A stretch of DNA of 64,000 nucleotides from Corylus avellana (taxonomy: Eukaryota > Streptophyta > Magnoliopsida > Fagales > Betulaceae): the NCBI RefSeq assembly GCF_901000735.1, contig NC_081551.1, positions 21,480,545-21,544,544 on the forward strand. Reading direction: 5' to 3'. A model generated the notes under the pieces. It made no database searches and was not told the origin of the DNA. It saw nothing but the letters and a program-made list of their open reading frames with translations. The position numbers were made by a program, and so were the translations under genes. Positions 36,346 to 51,323 of the stretch are shown in pieces (position 1 is the stretch's first letter; every line of letters starts with the position of its first letter).

Positions 36346-37274
36346 TAACCTTCTCTATTGGCATCCAACAAAATTTGGTTGTTTTTCTTTACCTAACCTT
36401 CTCTATTGGCATCATGTATGCATGTTGTAAATATTATAATCATTGTAAGATAATTTCATGCATGTGAAATATCCTCTTTTTCTTCTTTTTTTTCAATGGT
36501 GATAGAACACAAGGACACAAGTCTTCTTCTATGTGCTTCTTACATGTTAAGGGATCCATGCAAATTAAAAAAAGGGATTTGAGAAAAATCTTTCAACCCA
36601 ATTTTAAAAAAATTTAATAATTGATATGAAGAGATAAAAATTATACAAATTTAATGATGCATATGCTATCAAAATTTTGAATGACATGATATGTCACGTA
36701 TACTGTTAAGTGTAACAAAATAAAATTGAGTTAAAAAATATATATATTAACAAACCAATTAAAACAAAAAATATATAAAATTATTTTCGAACTAAAAAAA
36801 AAAAATAGCACAGTAAAAAATATTAATAAACGGAGCCGGAGATGTAGGGGATGGGATTTAAATAATCTTAAGCCGGGAAGCTACAGCCGACCACGCTAGA
36901 ATTGGAAAGCCTGCCCTTTTCAGTCTTCACCTTCCTCGATCCTCAGTCTTCTGAGTTGTTTTCAGTAACAAACGCAGCCCACGTTTTTCTTCTTCTTCTT
37001 CTCCTTCTCGTTCGTTTCCTCTTATAACCCAACACAACCAACTTCATGGGGCGTGCTCTATTATTGTCCTAACATCGAGCTGTTGTTCTTATAAACGGGT
37101 GAAAAGGTTATTCCTCTGTGTCTCACTTGTTGTGTTTATTTCCTCATAGAAAGGTTATTCCTCTGTGTTTTCACTTGTTGTGTTTATTTCCATTTGGGTG
37201 GAATCGCATTAACATCTTTGTTTTCCCTAATCATAAGAATCACTTCTCAAATTGAAATAAACGTGATTCGATTC
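36346..37274. other. Intergenic DNA leading to the MSL10-like promoter
   Basis: A direct repeat of about 30 bp (CTTTACCTAACCTTCTCTAT) occurs at about 36339 and 36387. A CTTCTTCTTCTTCTCCTTCTC tract at about 36989-37010 is typical of a plant 5' UTR or core promoter. A second direct repeat, GGTTATTCCTCTGTG, occurs at about 37108 and 37152. Confidence 0.4.
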
Positions 37275-37400
37275 CCTTTTTTTTTTTTTTTTTTTGGGAA
37301 CTTTCCTGTTAGACCATTATGCTCCCTCGTAGCTAAGTCCTGGGTTTGAACCCCCTTGTTAGTAGCGCGCTGTTTCTGATTGTACGAGCGGGATTTTTTT
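37275..37400 (-). mobile_element. Possible short retroposon (box B-like GGGTTCAAACCC and A-tail) upstream of the MSL10-like gene
   Basis: On the minus strand a box B-like GGGGGTTCAAACCCAGGACT is followed by a run of about 19 A (plus strand T at about 37279-37297). No box A was recognised with confidence, so this could be a SINE or LINE 3' end, or chance. It lies within 250 bp of the MSL10-like start codon. Confidence 0.3.
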
Positions 37401-37513
37401 TTTCCCCGGAAAATTCCGCTTCTTGTCCGGGAAAATTCATAAAAGCTACCGGCTGAGTGACTGAAATTGCAAAAGCGTAGAGCTTTGTAACAGTGACAGG
37501 GAAAGGTCTCTCC

Positions 37514-40500
37514 ATGGAGGGAGGAAATGGCGTGACAGAGAAGAAAGGAACAAACGAGGTCGTTGTGCAGATTGTGGGTGTCGAAGAAGCTTTTGCCGCC
37601 AGCGAAGAAAGCAGTTCCTACACTGTTTCAAAGAATTCCCTATTTGGGTCTTCGCCTAAATCGGATAAAGGTTCAAACTTTGAGCTAACAGAGCTTCAGC
37701 ATCTCAGAAGCAGAGTCCAACCGTCAATATTTTCAAGCGGCACTTCGCCGGCCCTAAGTCCGATTCCCAATAAGCCTCCGAAGATCCCAAACGAGACCTT
37801 AATGCGAAGAAAATCGCTTGCACAATCGGCGCTCTCGAAGCCCAAGTCGAGATTGGTGGAGCCATCGTATGCTGGTGATACCAAATTGGCGAAAGAGACG
37901 GCCCAGTTGGCGAGAACCCCTAATAGGAACTCACCGAATGTGGCTTCCCCAAGCCACAGAGCCAGTGTTAGTACTCCACGGGATAACTTGAAGTCAACAC
38001 CAATTACACCCAGAACGCCGTTGATCGGATCGCCGGGAGGAGAGGACGAAGATGACGATGAGGTGTACAAGTCGGCCAATCTTAAAGTGCGAGAGAAAGT
38101 CGGTAAGAAGTTGAAAATGACTGTCTTGGTTGAGTGGATTGCGTTTGTGTGCATTATGGGGTTTTTGGTTTCTAGCTTAACTGTTGACAAATTGCAAAAC
38201 AGTCTGATTTGGGGTTTGGAACTGTGGAAATTGAGTGTGCTGGTGTTGGTAATCTTTTGTGGTAGATTGTTCACTGGGTGGTTCATGAATGTTTTGGTTT
38301 TCTTGATTGAAAGGAACTTCTTGCTTAAAAAGAATGTTTTGTATTTTGTGTACGGGTTGAAGAGGAGTGTTCAGGTTTTTCTATGGTTGTGTTTGGTTCT
38401 ACTGGGATGGGGTTTGTTGTTCTATGGGGGGGTAAAAAGATCAAAGAAAACATCTCGGGTTCTAAATTATATCACCAGGGCTCTTGCTGCTTGTCTCATT
38501 GGAGCAGCAATATGGCTTGTGAAGAATCTGTTAGTGAAGTTACTGTCTACTTCTTTCCAATGCACGAGATTCTTTGACCGGATTCAAGAATCAATCTTTC
38601 ATCAGTACGTTCTTAGGACCCTTTCAGGGCCTCCGCTGTTGGAGATGGCAGAAAAGGTTGGGAGCTCAGCAAGTGCGGGGCGTTTGAGTTTCAAGGGTAT
38701 AAAGAAAGAAAAAGGTGAGGGGAAAGAAGAGGTGATTGATGTAGACAAGCTCAAAAGAATGAAGCAAGAGAAAATTTCTGCTTGGACCATGAAAGGATTA
38801 ATTAGTGTAATAGGGAGTTCTGGACTGTCTACCATCTCAAACACACTAGATAAAGTTGCTGATGATGATGAGAGTGAACAGAAAGATGAGGAGATCACTA
38901 GCGAGTGGGAAGCACAGGCTGCTGCTTATCGGATTTTCAATAATGTAGCAAAGCGTGGAAGCAAGTGAGAATCTCATCTTTAAAAGTTCCTACAATTTTC
39001 TGATGACTTATTTTTTTCTGAATTATCTCCCTAACAACTCTGCCAAATTATGTACTATAGGTACATTGATGAGGAGGACCTCTCGCGCTTCATGAAAAAA
39101 GAGGAGGTGGACAATTTGCTACCACTGATTGAAGGAGCAGCAGAAACCAGAAAGATCAAGAGAAAATTTTTAAAGAACTGGTTGGTAAGTTTTTTATCAA
39201 ATTGTTTTTCCTATCAGATCAATGGACCCCTCTTAATATCTGGTTTTGTCTAAATCTTTTGCTCGAGCCTGGATGTCCCCAGAGAGTGATGTGTACAACT
39301 GAAAATTTTGAATGATGTTATACACACCAAAAATTATTATTACATTTTTCCACAAGATACATTTAAGTATCTTTGTCCACTAAGTTTTCAGATACATGTG
39401 GTTGTAACTCTCAGAACCTACTCTTCTGCTTGAATTTAGATTTCAAACATTGGTTAGGGGCGTCGAGTCTAAGACAACTTTTTGTATTTCCATTTCACAG
39501 TAGTTGAAGTGTGGTAGGGAAATTTCAAATCATGGCTCTTATAACATCATTCTTGGTTGCAGGTGAATGTTTACCTCGAACGCAAATCACTGGCACATTC
39601 CTTGAATGATACCAAAACTGCCGTGGAGGAGCTGAACAAGCTTGCTTCAGTGATTGTGCTTATTGTGTCCCTTATTGTGGGGTTACTTATGATGGGATTT
39701 TTAACAACCCAAATCCTTGTCTTCATTTCATCTCAACTTCTACTTGTGGTGTTTATGTTTGGTAATTCTGCCAAGACTGCGTTTGAAGCCATCATATTTG
39801 TATTTGTGATGCACCCATTCGATGTAGGGGACCGTTGTGTTGTTGATGGAGTGCAGGTAACTCCCTAATCCTAAGAATGAATTTTAATTCTATTAGATCT
39901 GGATGACTTTGCATGACATGTATATACCTTACAGATGGTTGTTGAAGAGATGAACATTTTGACAACAGTCTTCTTGAGATATGACAACGAGAAAATCTTC
40001 TATCCAAATTCGGTTCTGTCTACCAAACCGATCAGCAACTTTTACAGGAGCCCAGAAATGAGTGATTCTGTTGAATTCGCGGTAGATATTTCGACTTCAA
40101 TCGAGAGTATCGGAGCTCTAAAAGGGAGAATAAAAGCGTAAACTCTAATTATCTTAAGTATGCTGCATAACCATGGGGCTCACCTTCATTTTTCTGATAT
40201 GTGATCTCAAAAGGCAGAGATGTTTAGATCTTTCGAACATAATGATGATCTAATGGTTTTCCAATACTGTCGGTACAGCTCAATTTCGTTTCCATTTTTT
40301 GGGATTAAGAAATACTGTGTTGATTAGAGATGCCTTTACTTAAAACTTCAGGTACTTGGAGAGCAAGCCTCAGCACTGGCGTCCAGGCCATAGTGTGGTT
40401 GTTAAGGAGATTGAGAATGTAAACAAGTTGAAAATGGGTCTTTACGTCACACACACCATAAACTTTCAGAACTATGGGGATAGGAACAGTCGAAGATCCG

Positions 40501-40622
40501 AACTAGTCTTAGAGCTGAAGAAAATTTTTGAAGAGCTTGGTATTAAGTATCATCTGCTGCCTCAAGAAGTTCATCTCAGATATGTTGGCTCAGATCCTCC
40601 AGCATTTCAACCTCTGCGGTGA
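37514..40622 (+). CDS. MSL10: Mechanosensitive channel of small conductance-like (MSL10 type), five exons, 780 aa
   Basis: MSL10-type proteins are plasma-membrane, stretch-activated, anion-preferring channels of the MscS superfamily; in Arabidopsis MSL10 also triggers cell-death and wound signalling through its N terminus (established). Exons: 37514-38964, 39061-39184, 39563-39856, 39935-40137, 40352-40622, all GT-AG and in frame. The start is ATG 37514 (MEGGNGVTEKK). Residues 1-201 are a soluble, Ser/Pro-rich region with candidate phosphosites (SPIPNKPP, TPITPRTPLIGSP) and an acidic patch. Several membrane segments follow from about 202. The pore-lining MscS segment is in exon 3: ELNKLASVIVLIVSLIVGLL, then FGNSAKTAFEAIIFVFVMHPFDVGDR, and the beta domain NILTTVFLRYDNEKIFYPNS. 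MSL9 is a close paralogue and cannot be excluded; a little longer than Arabidopsis MSL10. Confidence 0.95.
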
Positions 40623-42077
40623 TGATTTTTTGTGCAAAAACACTCCTCTGCTGCAGGATTTGTTGAATTCCTAGAGCCTCTTTGGTTTGTAAAGCAAAGA
40701 GCAGGATTTGTTGTAATTCATTTCGAGGAAGATTGATGATTCAAGCTGTATATCAGTTCTTACCTCATGTAAAATGAACAAAAATTGTGCGTTCTCCAGC
40801 CGGTGTAAGGAGAAGTGCCAGATCGGTGCGATCGCAAATTTTGTTGAAAAACATGATTCTTGTGTTTTTCAAAAATTGTCTATTACAAGTTTTGGGTATA
40901 ATGTGCTACAACAGTTCATGTGATACTTACTATGTCAATAGTAACCGATTCGATTTGTGGACCCAATACGTTAAACAAAACACCTTTTAAATGTGGTCAA
41001 ACTAAAAAACAAATCTCCTTTTCATATACTTTAAAAAAAAAAAAAAAAAACAAAAACAAAAAATCACAAATTTTCCTTTGTGCTAGCAATATTCAATTAC
41101 CTAGTCAACTTATTTGAGGATGGTTTAAGTTATTCAACTCGGGCATAGTATCACAATGTTGAAAGTAACACAAATCTCCATCATTTAGATTAGATTAGTT
41201 TTCCTTTTCCTTTTCCTTTTCAAATAAGTGATACACTCAGATCGAATTAAACAAGCTTGAAGTTTAAGACAAAGAATTTTCCTCCTCTGTTTTTCCTTAA
41301 AATTTCAGAAACTTTGTTGGTTGAATAAAGATTGTGGTAGACTAAATGTTTGATTGTTGGTGGGCTAAAATGTCAACATCTACAACTACATCTACTTTGT
41401 GGACGGTGGCTTAAGCTTTTGCATTATTCGAGGTTGCATGGTGTTGAAATCAGAGGCTATAGCGACACTATTACTCCTTTACTTTGCCGTTAATGCTTCT
41501 TGTTGAATTGTCCAAATTGAGTTGCTGGACAAACAACTCCTAGAACCAATTTTAATAGGTATTGCAATTTGTTTTTGTTTTGATGGTGGCTTTACTGTTG
41601 CAGGTTGAAATCTTTGCCTATCTTCAAAGTTTAAGTCAATAGAAATAAGTGAATTTGGAGTCCGTTTATTTAATAAAATTGTAATTTTGTAGGTGAAAAG
41701 TACGTTTTAAAATAAAATTGCAAAACAAATGTCTCATTTGAGAGTGCGTATTTAAAAAGAGACGGTTTGAAACTTAAAAAATTTTACGTGACTAAGGAGT
41801 GTTTTTAACTAGATATATTTTGAAGCTCCCCTATTGTTGTAAACTATCTTTAGGGGTCCTAATTCGCCTTAATTACCATTTTGGACGAGTTTGATGAGTT
41901 TTGGCCCAACATGACATCTATGGGGCACACAATGAAGTGGCCTAGACCCAATCACATCTGCGAAAGCTCGGCCCAAACTATTATTAGCGATTGGCATTTG
42001 GCATCAACACACGCACAAGGGAAACTATAAGAAGCCTATACAACAAATTCTAAAGCTTGATGGTGATTGGGCCAACA
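40623..42077. other. Intergenic DNA between the MSL10-like gene and PsbX
   Basis: Contains the MSL10-like 3' UTR and, from about 41.9 kb, the PsbX upstream region. A poly-A tract at about 41029-41050 and a CCTTTT repeat at about 41202-41220 are the only repeats seen. Confidence 0.45.
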
Positions 42078-42078
42078 A

Positions 42079-42121
42079 GATAACCTTATCCACGGCTCCC
42101 AACTGGAGAAGCTGCCACGTA
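42079..42121 (+). promoter_or_regulatory. Candidate light-response elements upstream of PsbX
   Basis: GATAACCTTATC (42079-42090) combines an I-box core in both orientations (GATAA and, inverted, GATAAGG). CCACGTAGG (42115-42123) has the ACGT core of a G-box-like site, and a CCAAT box in reverse (ATTGG) lies at 42066-42070. I-box plus ACGT element is a known pairing in photosynthesis gene promoters; function here is inferred. They sit about 180-240 bases before the start codon. Confidence 0.5.
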
Positions 42122-42302
42122 GGACAGAGATAAAGATGACAAAACATTTCGACCTCTCATTCCCCTCCTTGTTCCACCAACTCTATCCAAGTCCACCCAC
42201 CCATTCCCTCTCAAAACTCGTCCCAAAAACCTTCTCGATCAATTTAATCACATTAACAAGCAGCGGGTACAGAGAGGGAAAGAGAAGAAATAAGAGTGAG
42301 AT

Positions 42303-42668
42303 ATGGCTTCTACATCTGCGGTTTCAATGGCAATGCCATTAACTTATGCCAGCCAAAAGAGGGTTCCAAGCTCTGAGGCTTTCCTCAGGCCACTTCCGGT
42401 GAGGCCCTCAAAGGCGGTGGCGGCATCAAAATCAAGTGGGAGGGTTCAAGTGAGGGCTTCTCTGAAGGAGAAGGCAGTCACAGGACTCACGGCAGCTGCG
42501 CTCACGGCTTCCATGGTGATACCGGAGGTGGCTGAAGCTGCTGGCTCTGGGATTTCTCCATCCCTCAAGAACTTCTTGCTCAGCATTGTGGCCGGTGGAG
42601 TCGTGCTTACTGTGATTGTTGGTGCCGTCGTTGGTGTCTCCAACTTTGACCCAGTCAAGAGGAGCTGA
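42303..42668 (+). CDS. PSBX: Photosystem II core subunit PsbX, chloroplastic precursor, 121 aa
   Basis: PsbX is a one-helix nuclear-encoded subunit near cytochrome b559 in the photosystem II core, thought to affect quinone binding or turnover. The single-exon ORF starts [13 protein letters not shown], a Ser/Ala-rich stromal transit peptide with basic residues and no acidic ones until [12 protein letters not shown] second hydrophobic thylakoid-targeting stretch ([21 protein letters not shown]) ends in an AEA-type processing site. The mature chain begins [15 protein letters not shown] and has one membrane helix ([17 protein letters not shown]), ending SNFDPVKRS. The mature part is almost identical to the Arabidopsis protein I recall. 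It is followed tail-to-tail by RPA1A, as at AT2G06520/AT2G06510. Confidence 0.96.
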   Translation: MASTSAVSMAMPLTYASQKRVPSSEAFLRPLPVRPSKAVAASKSSGRVQVRASLKEKAVTGLTAAALTASMVIPEVAEAAGSGISPSLKNFLLSIVAGGVVLTVIVGAVVGVSNFDPVKRS

Positions 42669-43642
42669 GATAGAACAATTCTGTGAATCCTGGAAATTTA
42701 TTAATTTTCAGCTTCATTTATCTGTTTGATGTTTTTAGTAATGATCTGTGTATTATGTCTGTAATATGTGACTCTTTCAGCTGTAATTTAGCCAGAAACT
42801 GAATTGTGAAATTTTCATTTCCGTCTTTCATATTCTCTGCAGTGTTGGGAATCTAAGCAACCCACTCAGCAATTGGTTGTACAGAAGAGAGACACAAAGT
42901 TTAGTTATAAGATCTGATACAGGGCCTAAAACATTCCTATCTAATGTGGCAAAACCACCAAACAACCATTTGGTTGCCATCACGAATATATCCAAAGTTT
43001 CAAATTGCTTGTTGCATAGCATCCCAATTCGAATTTACTGTCCTATGGGATGTTTTCTTCCATCGATTTGGGGTGTTTTGGGTTATGCTTATACGAGTAG
43101 TCGACTTATATGCGTGTTAGTGGACTGTCGGTAGCGCTCTGAATGTTTTTGTGCGAAAAATGGTGTATTCGTGCCTTTTATGGTGTCTATTGAAGAAAAT
43201 GAATAACAAAAGTTTTGAGTATGAGAGGCCTTTGAAGGAAATATTAAGTCATTATTTTTCTATAAGTAAGAAGCAGTATGATGTATGAAATGAAATTATT
43301 ATCCTACAGAATGAAGAAGTTGGAACACTAGCACAATCCCTATGTAAGGAATTCAACATGAATGCCAGTGTAAGTTTCAAAGGTCAATCAATACAAGATA
43401 TGGACTTCTAAATCATCAAGTAAACTGGAAAAAGAATGCACCTCAATCCTGGAGTGTGTAGAATTACCGGTGCCCACCCTGGGTCTATGCTTTTGGGAGG
43501 GCATATATAAATTTGTATCTGCTGATAGTTATTTATAGAATAACTAACAAGTTCAGTGTCACCTTGCTCACTAAAGCGGTGTCAATCACCGTGGCAGGAA
43601 GAAAGCTTCTGCATCCTAACTCATTTATGTTGGCTTATAACT
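42669..43642. other. Convergent intergenic space between PsbX and RPA1A
   Basis: Both genes end here, so 3' UTRs of PsbX (left) and RPA1A (right) occupy an unknown part. No other gene or repeat seen. Confidence 0.5.
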
Positions 43643-46564
43643 TTATTGCCTAGTAAACTTTGAAATCAGATCAAGCATGTATGTGGCCTCTGAAGAATGG
43701 TTCACATTATCGGCCTTAACTACAGTGATCTTCACCCTTTGTTCATCACCATACATTTCCTCTTTGATTTTAAGACGGAAAAGATACTGGTTGAAGAGTC
43801 TGCTCTGGATTATTCCTCCAAACCTACCATCGTCCTGCTCTTCATACTTCAACGAATACAACTCCTTGGCCGAGCAACCTAAGATCTCTTCCCCAGATTC
43901 CTGGAAAGCAGTCACCCAAGTCAATCCTGTATGGTCTTGAATTTGGGCTTGAAGAAGGTATCTATAGTCACACTCCTCAAACTCTTGATTGCACCTGTCA
44001 CATTGCCAATTTGCGTTTCCTGACCTTGTCACTTTCTTATTACACTGTCTATCTCCAATCATCAATGGGCAGGCTGTGTAACAGAAAGTATCTGTCTTAA
44101 TGAAAGATATGGTTGCCTTCACTGTTACCCAATCTGGCTTATCTGATCTTCCAAAACCATCATCCTTGATCTGAGACACTGTTTTACGTATCTCATTCTT
44201 AGATCCTCCTGGGATAATTTCTCTAGAAATTGATACAGACGAAGCAGTTTTTCCACCTCCATCAAACCAGTTTCTCAAACCATGGGCCTCAGGCAGATCA
44301 GGATTTATGAGAAGCTGTGTCACAGAAATCGTCCCTATTGATTTCCCACTGAAGTCATTAACCTTCCCAGATTTGACAGCTAAAACTGGAAAAACCCCAG
44401 AGTTGATCATTTCTTCCAGCTTTTGACCTTCCCTGTTGCAGAATTCCCCCCAAAGGGTTAGCTCAACACTCCTGCCAGATCCATCCTTCAGATTCAGGAT
44501 TCTTCTCTGAGTTTCCATCCCATTCTTTCTCAAAATGGGCACTGAAGGGTTCACAGACATGACAACACCAATAACATCAAGTATGGAATTGTTTTCAGAA
44601 TTCTCAATTTCACTGATAGGCCTGAAGGAGAATTGCTGCCTTGGTATAGAACCATCTTCATCTGGGCAAAGCTCCACCGTTGAAGTTGCCTCCAGAAATA
44701 TCTCCCATTCATTCTTCAGATGGTTATAGTTCTTCTGAGCAGGTTTTAAGCTACCCTTTGAGATCATATAAACTTTACCAAGCTCAATAGCATCATAGAA
44801 GCGGTCAAGAACGGCATTGAAACAAGTGACACGTATTTCTCCACCATCAGAGTCGAGGAGGTCAAAAGAGAACACCTTCCCATCTCCCCGGGCGTTGTTG
44901 TAGCGACGGATATCGCCTTTTGCAGTAACTCTTGCCTTGATAGCCCATCGTCCCTGATAAGGATTCAAAGCAGCAATAGGAATTATCCGTGCCGGTGCAT
45001 CATTCTTCAAAATTGGACCGTGACTTCTGTACTTTGGAGGTGGTTGGTATGGAGGTTGAACAGTTGGAGGGAAATTTTGCATGTTATGACCTGGTTTCTG
45101 GACACTGAAATTGTTATTGCTAACCGTTGCTGACTGCCCCAAATTGCTATTAATCAATGGTTTTTGAGCTGCGGAATCAGATTCAACCAGTGACTTCGGA
45201 TTCCCAATTATCTCACAGTCTGGGATTATAGTTTCCATGTTCAGCACAACAATTATCCTGTACAAATGGTGCCGTTCAAAATTCACTCCACTTTTAAATG
45301 AGAGAGAGAGAATAAAACAACCATCAATAAGCATGAAGCTAGAGCAACAAAGTAATCATTTAAAGAGTGTTCAAAAGGTTTTGCTAATTAAACTTACAAA
45401 AAAAAAAAAGTTTGCTAATTACATAAATTTAAGTTTCTTTTTTTTCCTCTACAATGCAAAAATGTCCTTATCATGGCTTATGCTTCAGACATATTATCCA
45501 ACTTCATATATCTTGAGAGCATGAATTTTTTTTTTCTTTTCTCCCCAGATTCACTGGCGCCAAGACGAAAGTAAGCAAAACGAGTCCAATCAAACAGTCC
45601 TCAAATTTTTATTCATACATAGTTTTAACCTTTTCTTTTTAATAATCAATTTTTCCGTAAAAAGACAACCAGTGATTGACTCCAATACATAAGATGGTAC
45701 CTTAAAATAATCTTCTCAAAACTTTCTTCTTTTATTTTGAAAATAACTTCATCAAATGCCGACAACTTCTAGTTAATTCTCAAAATATAATTCACAACCC
45801 ATAGCTACACAAGCCCAACAAATAACAATATCCTTCTTCTCAACTTAGAATTCTCCTCTTGATCTTTAAAATAAAGCTCCTCACTTCTTTGAGTAAAATA
45901 CCAAGCCAAGCTGCAAATAAGTTCTTCCAAAATGAAATATTTTTCTTTTAAATCCTGAATATAGTCAAGCTTCAAAATTTTTTAATTAAACTTCTCAGAG
46001 GAGTCAGAGCCTTTCATAAGTATAGTTCACCTGCTCAAACTCACATCTCCAAAAAATCAAAAGCACAGACAACTACTTTTTCTAGCATACATAGACAGTC
46101 AATCTCAAACTATACCGTTTGATTATCAAAACAAGCTAATGGCATAGCGGAAAGGATGACAATTAAGTCAATGATCAATTAGCAAAGCAAAAGAAAACGA
46201 CACCGTTCGATCATCAAAACAACCTCATTGTTATAGCAATAATGATGGCAATCAAGTCGACAATCAACAATCAACAAACATTAAGCTTGATGAAGCGAGC
46301 TCACTTGCGGTTCTGGACGGGGCTGCAAATGTACTCGATCAACTGGACGACGGAGCCTTTCCGGACCCGACCGGACTTGACCCGGTCGTTGAGCTGAGTC
46401 GCCAGCATAGCGTGCTGAGTCGAAATGGCGTCGGAGAGGAGCAACCGGTACCGCTCCTGCGTGCTCCCAATCAGCTTGATGTCCAGCACCTGCACCAGCG
46501 GCTTCGCGTTCACGTCGCCGGACTCTATTGCCGCGATCGCGTTCGGCGTCAGGTTCACCGCCAT
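43643..46564 (-). CDS. RPA1A: Replication protein A 70-kDa subunit, RPA1A type, two exons, 624 aa
   Basis: RPA1 is the large subunit of the heterotrimer that coats single-stranded DNA in replication, repair and meiosis; plant RPA1A has a meiotic crossover role in Arabidopsis and rice. Exon 1 is 46564-46305 and exon 2 is 45257-43643, joined by a GT-AG intron that completes a Lys codon (NRK|IIVVLNMETI). Residues 1-100 form the N-terminal protein-interaction OB fold (MAVNLTPNAIAAIESGDVN, VQLIEYICSP). A Pro-rich linker follows, then DBD-A (PIAALNPYQGRWAIKARVTA ... FSFDLLDSDGGEIRVTCFN), DBD-B and DBD-C. DBD-C carries the zinc ribbon Cys483, Cys492, Cys506, Cys509. Length is close to Arabidopsis RPA1A (about 640). 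A complete gene by all visible signs; B/D-type paralogues lack this close match. Confidence 0.95.
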
Positions 46565-46925
46565 GGCTCTCGACCTCCGATCGAAGAGAGAGAGAGAAAG
46601 AGGAAAACCCTACCCGCAGCGACAGCCGGAGAGGTGGTGACACTGAAACCCTAGAAATGGAAATGAGAGGCAGAGAGGTGGCGGGGGATTGGAAAAGGAG
46701 AATAACTGACACGGTGGCGGCATAGATCTGATTTTGAAGGAGTTGAGGAAATTTAAAAAGAAAAGAAAAGAAGTTCGTTATCTCTTTTCTTTTTTTTTTT
46801 CTAATTAGAAGTTCGTTATCTTGCTTTATCTTCTTTTATATCTTATATGTTGGGGTAGTTGGAATTCAACCGTTGGGATTGAAACACAAGTAATGTCATT
46901 AAGTCATCTTAAATGTGATGAGGCT

Positions 46926-47573
46926 TTTAAAATTGGGAGAGGCTTAGGTACGGTCCTTCTAAACTACCGCAATCTGCGGTAGTTTAGGAGGACCGCTGAG
47001 ATCTTCCAAGGGAGAATTTTAACCCCAAACGGGCCAAACGGCAGTAGTTGCATGTTTTTTTAAAAAAAAAAAATTGAAGAAGCCCCGTTAACTCCCTCTT
47101 CTCCGTCAGCTCTCTCTTCTCCAAAGGTAGAAAAACCCAAAATCTCCACTGAGAGGCTGGAGATTTTGTCGATTTTAAGTTTTTCTACCCATAGCGCAGA
47201 GAACAGAGAGAGAACTCAGATTTTGGGTTTTTCTACCCATAGCGACAACAAGATTGGAAGCATAAGAGAGGTCACCGTCGTTTCAAGGCTGCCGGTGTCG
47301 ACAAGCACTGAGAGGCTGGAGATTTTGTTGATTTTGGGTTTTTCTACCCATAGCGCAGAGAACAGAGAGAGAGAACTCAAGAGAAGTTTTGGAGAAGAAG
47401 AGATATGACGTTTGGATTCCCGTTAATGCCGTCAATTTTTTTTTTTTTTAAAAAAAACAACTACTGCTCTTTGGGGTTAAAATTCCCCCTTGAAAGATCT
47501 CAGCGGTCCTTCTAAACTACCGCAGATTACGGTAGTTTAGAAGGACCGTACCTAAGCCTCTCCCTTTAAAATT
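46926..47573. mobile_element. Non-autonomous MULE with perfect 9-bp target-site duplication, upstream of RPA1A
   Basis: The element spans 46935-47564 and TTTAAAATT flanks it on both sides (46926-46934, 47565-47573). Termini GGGAGAGGCTTAGGTACGGT are mirrored almost perfectly for well over 100 bp. Each arm contains its own palindrome (AACTACCGCA...TGCGGTAGTT at about 46963-46988 and 47514-47538). The interior holds a repeated phrase TTTTTCTACCCATAGCG three times (about 47179, 47228, 47338) inside two larger direct repeats that start GAGAGGCTGGAGATTTTGT. No transposase. The closeness of the two arms suggests a fairly recent insertion. It lies about 370 bp from the RPA1A start codon. Confidence 0.93.
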
Positions 47574-48518
47574 ACTGTTAAATTTAAAATGTGATTTATT
47601 AAACTTTAATTTATTGGTGATTTTTTTTTTTTTAATAGAGATGATAAGTGATATAAAATTAAAATGAGAGATTAATGTAACTCTTCTTACTCATTTATCA
47701 CACTTATTTGATTTTTTTTAGGCATTATGTGACGTGCTTTAAATAACTTCTCATGTCAGCTATTTAAATCACATCATATCAACTTATGCGAAATGGCGTT
47801 ATAAATGGACAATGATTTTTTATATTTCAATTTCAAATAAAATGAATAGCATCTATTTCATATTTAAAATTTAAAATTGGTATACATGATTATGGTTGGA
47901 TGCACCAACTTTAAATCAATTCTTATTCCATTATAAATAATGGAATGTAAAAGAATAGCGATACTAAATTTAATTCAACGAAAAGTTTATGAATTACAAA
48001 AACTTTTTTAAATGTTTAAGCAACATTTAGCTATTGTAACAGTGTCCCCTCTGACAAAAATATTTGGCTACAAAGAAAATCCTATTACCAACCAAATCAT
48101 TGCTCAAAAAAATCCAGTCTTGAAATTAAACCAGTCATAATAAACTAGTAACCCTCAAAACACCATTAGGTCCGCAAAGCCGCCACCAAATTTCCAACCA
48201 AGACTAAATGATCTGTGTCGCGATTTTACAATACGAAGAGGCCATATCTGTCAGTTCATTGCAGTGAAATTAAAGAAAAAATTGGTTGCAAGGGCAATAA
48301 AATAAGAACAATGACAAAAACAAGATATCCGAGGATTATTAAACAATAATAGTGATTTAAGATATACCAAAATAAAGGAAACATCCTAAATGAAATTATA
48401 TCAAACAACACTTTAACATGTCCTTAGTACCCAAAATTGGCAATAAGAAAACACCAGAGAATTTTGATATCCAAGATTAAACTCTAATAACACAGATGGC
48501 TCTAATTCAGAACATAAA
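47574..48518. other. Intergenic DNA downstream of RPS3
   Basis: The right part should be the RPS3 3' UTR (minus strand). The rest is AT-rich, no gene seen. Confidence 0.45.
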
Positions 48519-51169
<2,651 letters not shown>

Positions 51170-51232
51170 TTTCGGGGATCTGAAGCGAGGGTGAGATCTG
51201 AGAGCAAGTCGGCTGGTAGCTCTGCTATTTGC

Positions 51233-51323
51233 AAACCCTAATCGCGCTAGGGCTTTTGGTGGAGAAAGGGGCTTATAAGAAAGATAGGGAAACAATCGGA
51301 CGGCGGATGTGAAATTAGGGTTT
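51233..51323 (-). promoter_or_regulatory. Telo-box pair in the RPS3 promoter/5' UTR
   Basis: AAACCCTAA at 51233-51241 and the inverse TTAGGGTTT at 51315-51323 lie within 160 bp of the RPS3 start. The telo-box AAACCCTAA is a known element of plant ribosomal protein and translation-factor promoters. A TATAAG sequence in between (about 51271-51276) may be the TATA box. Confidence 0.55.

Noticed and set aside
37696..38286. 196-codon minus-strand frame
   Set aside because: Antisense shadow of MSL10-like exon 1.
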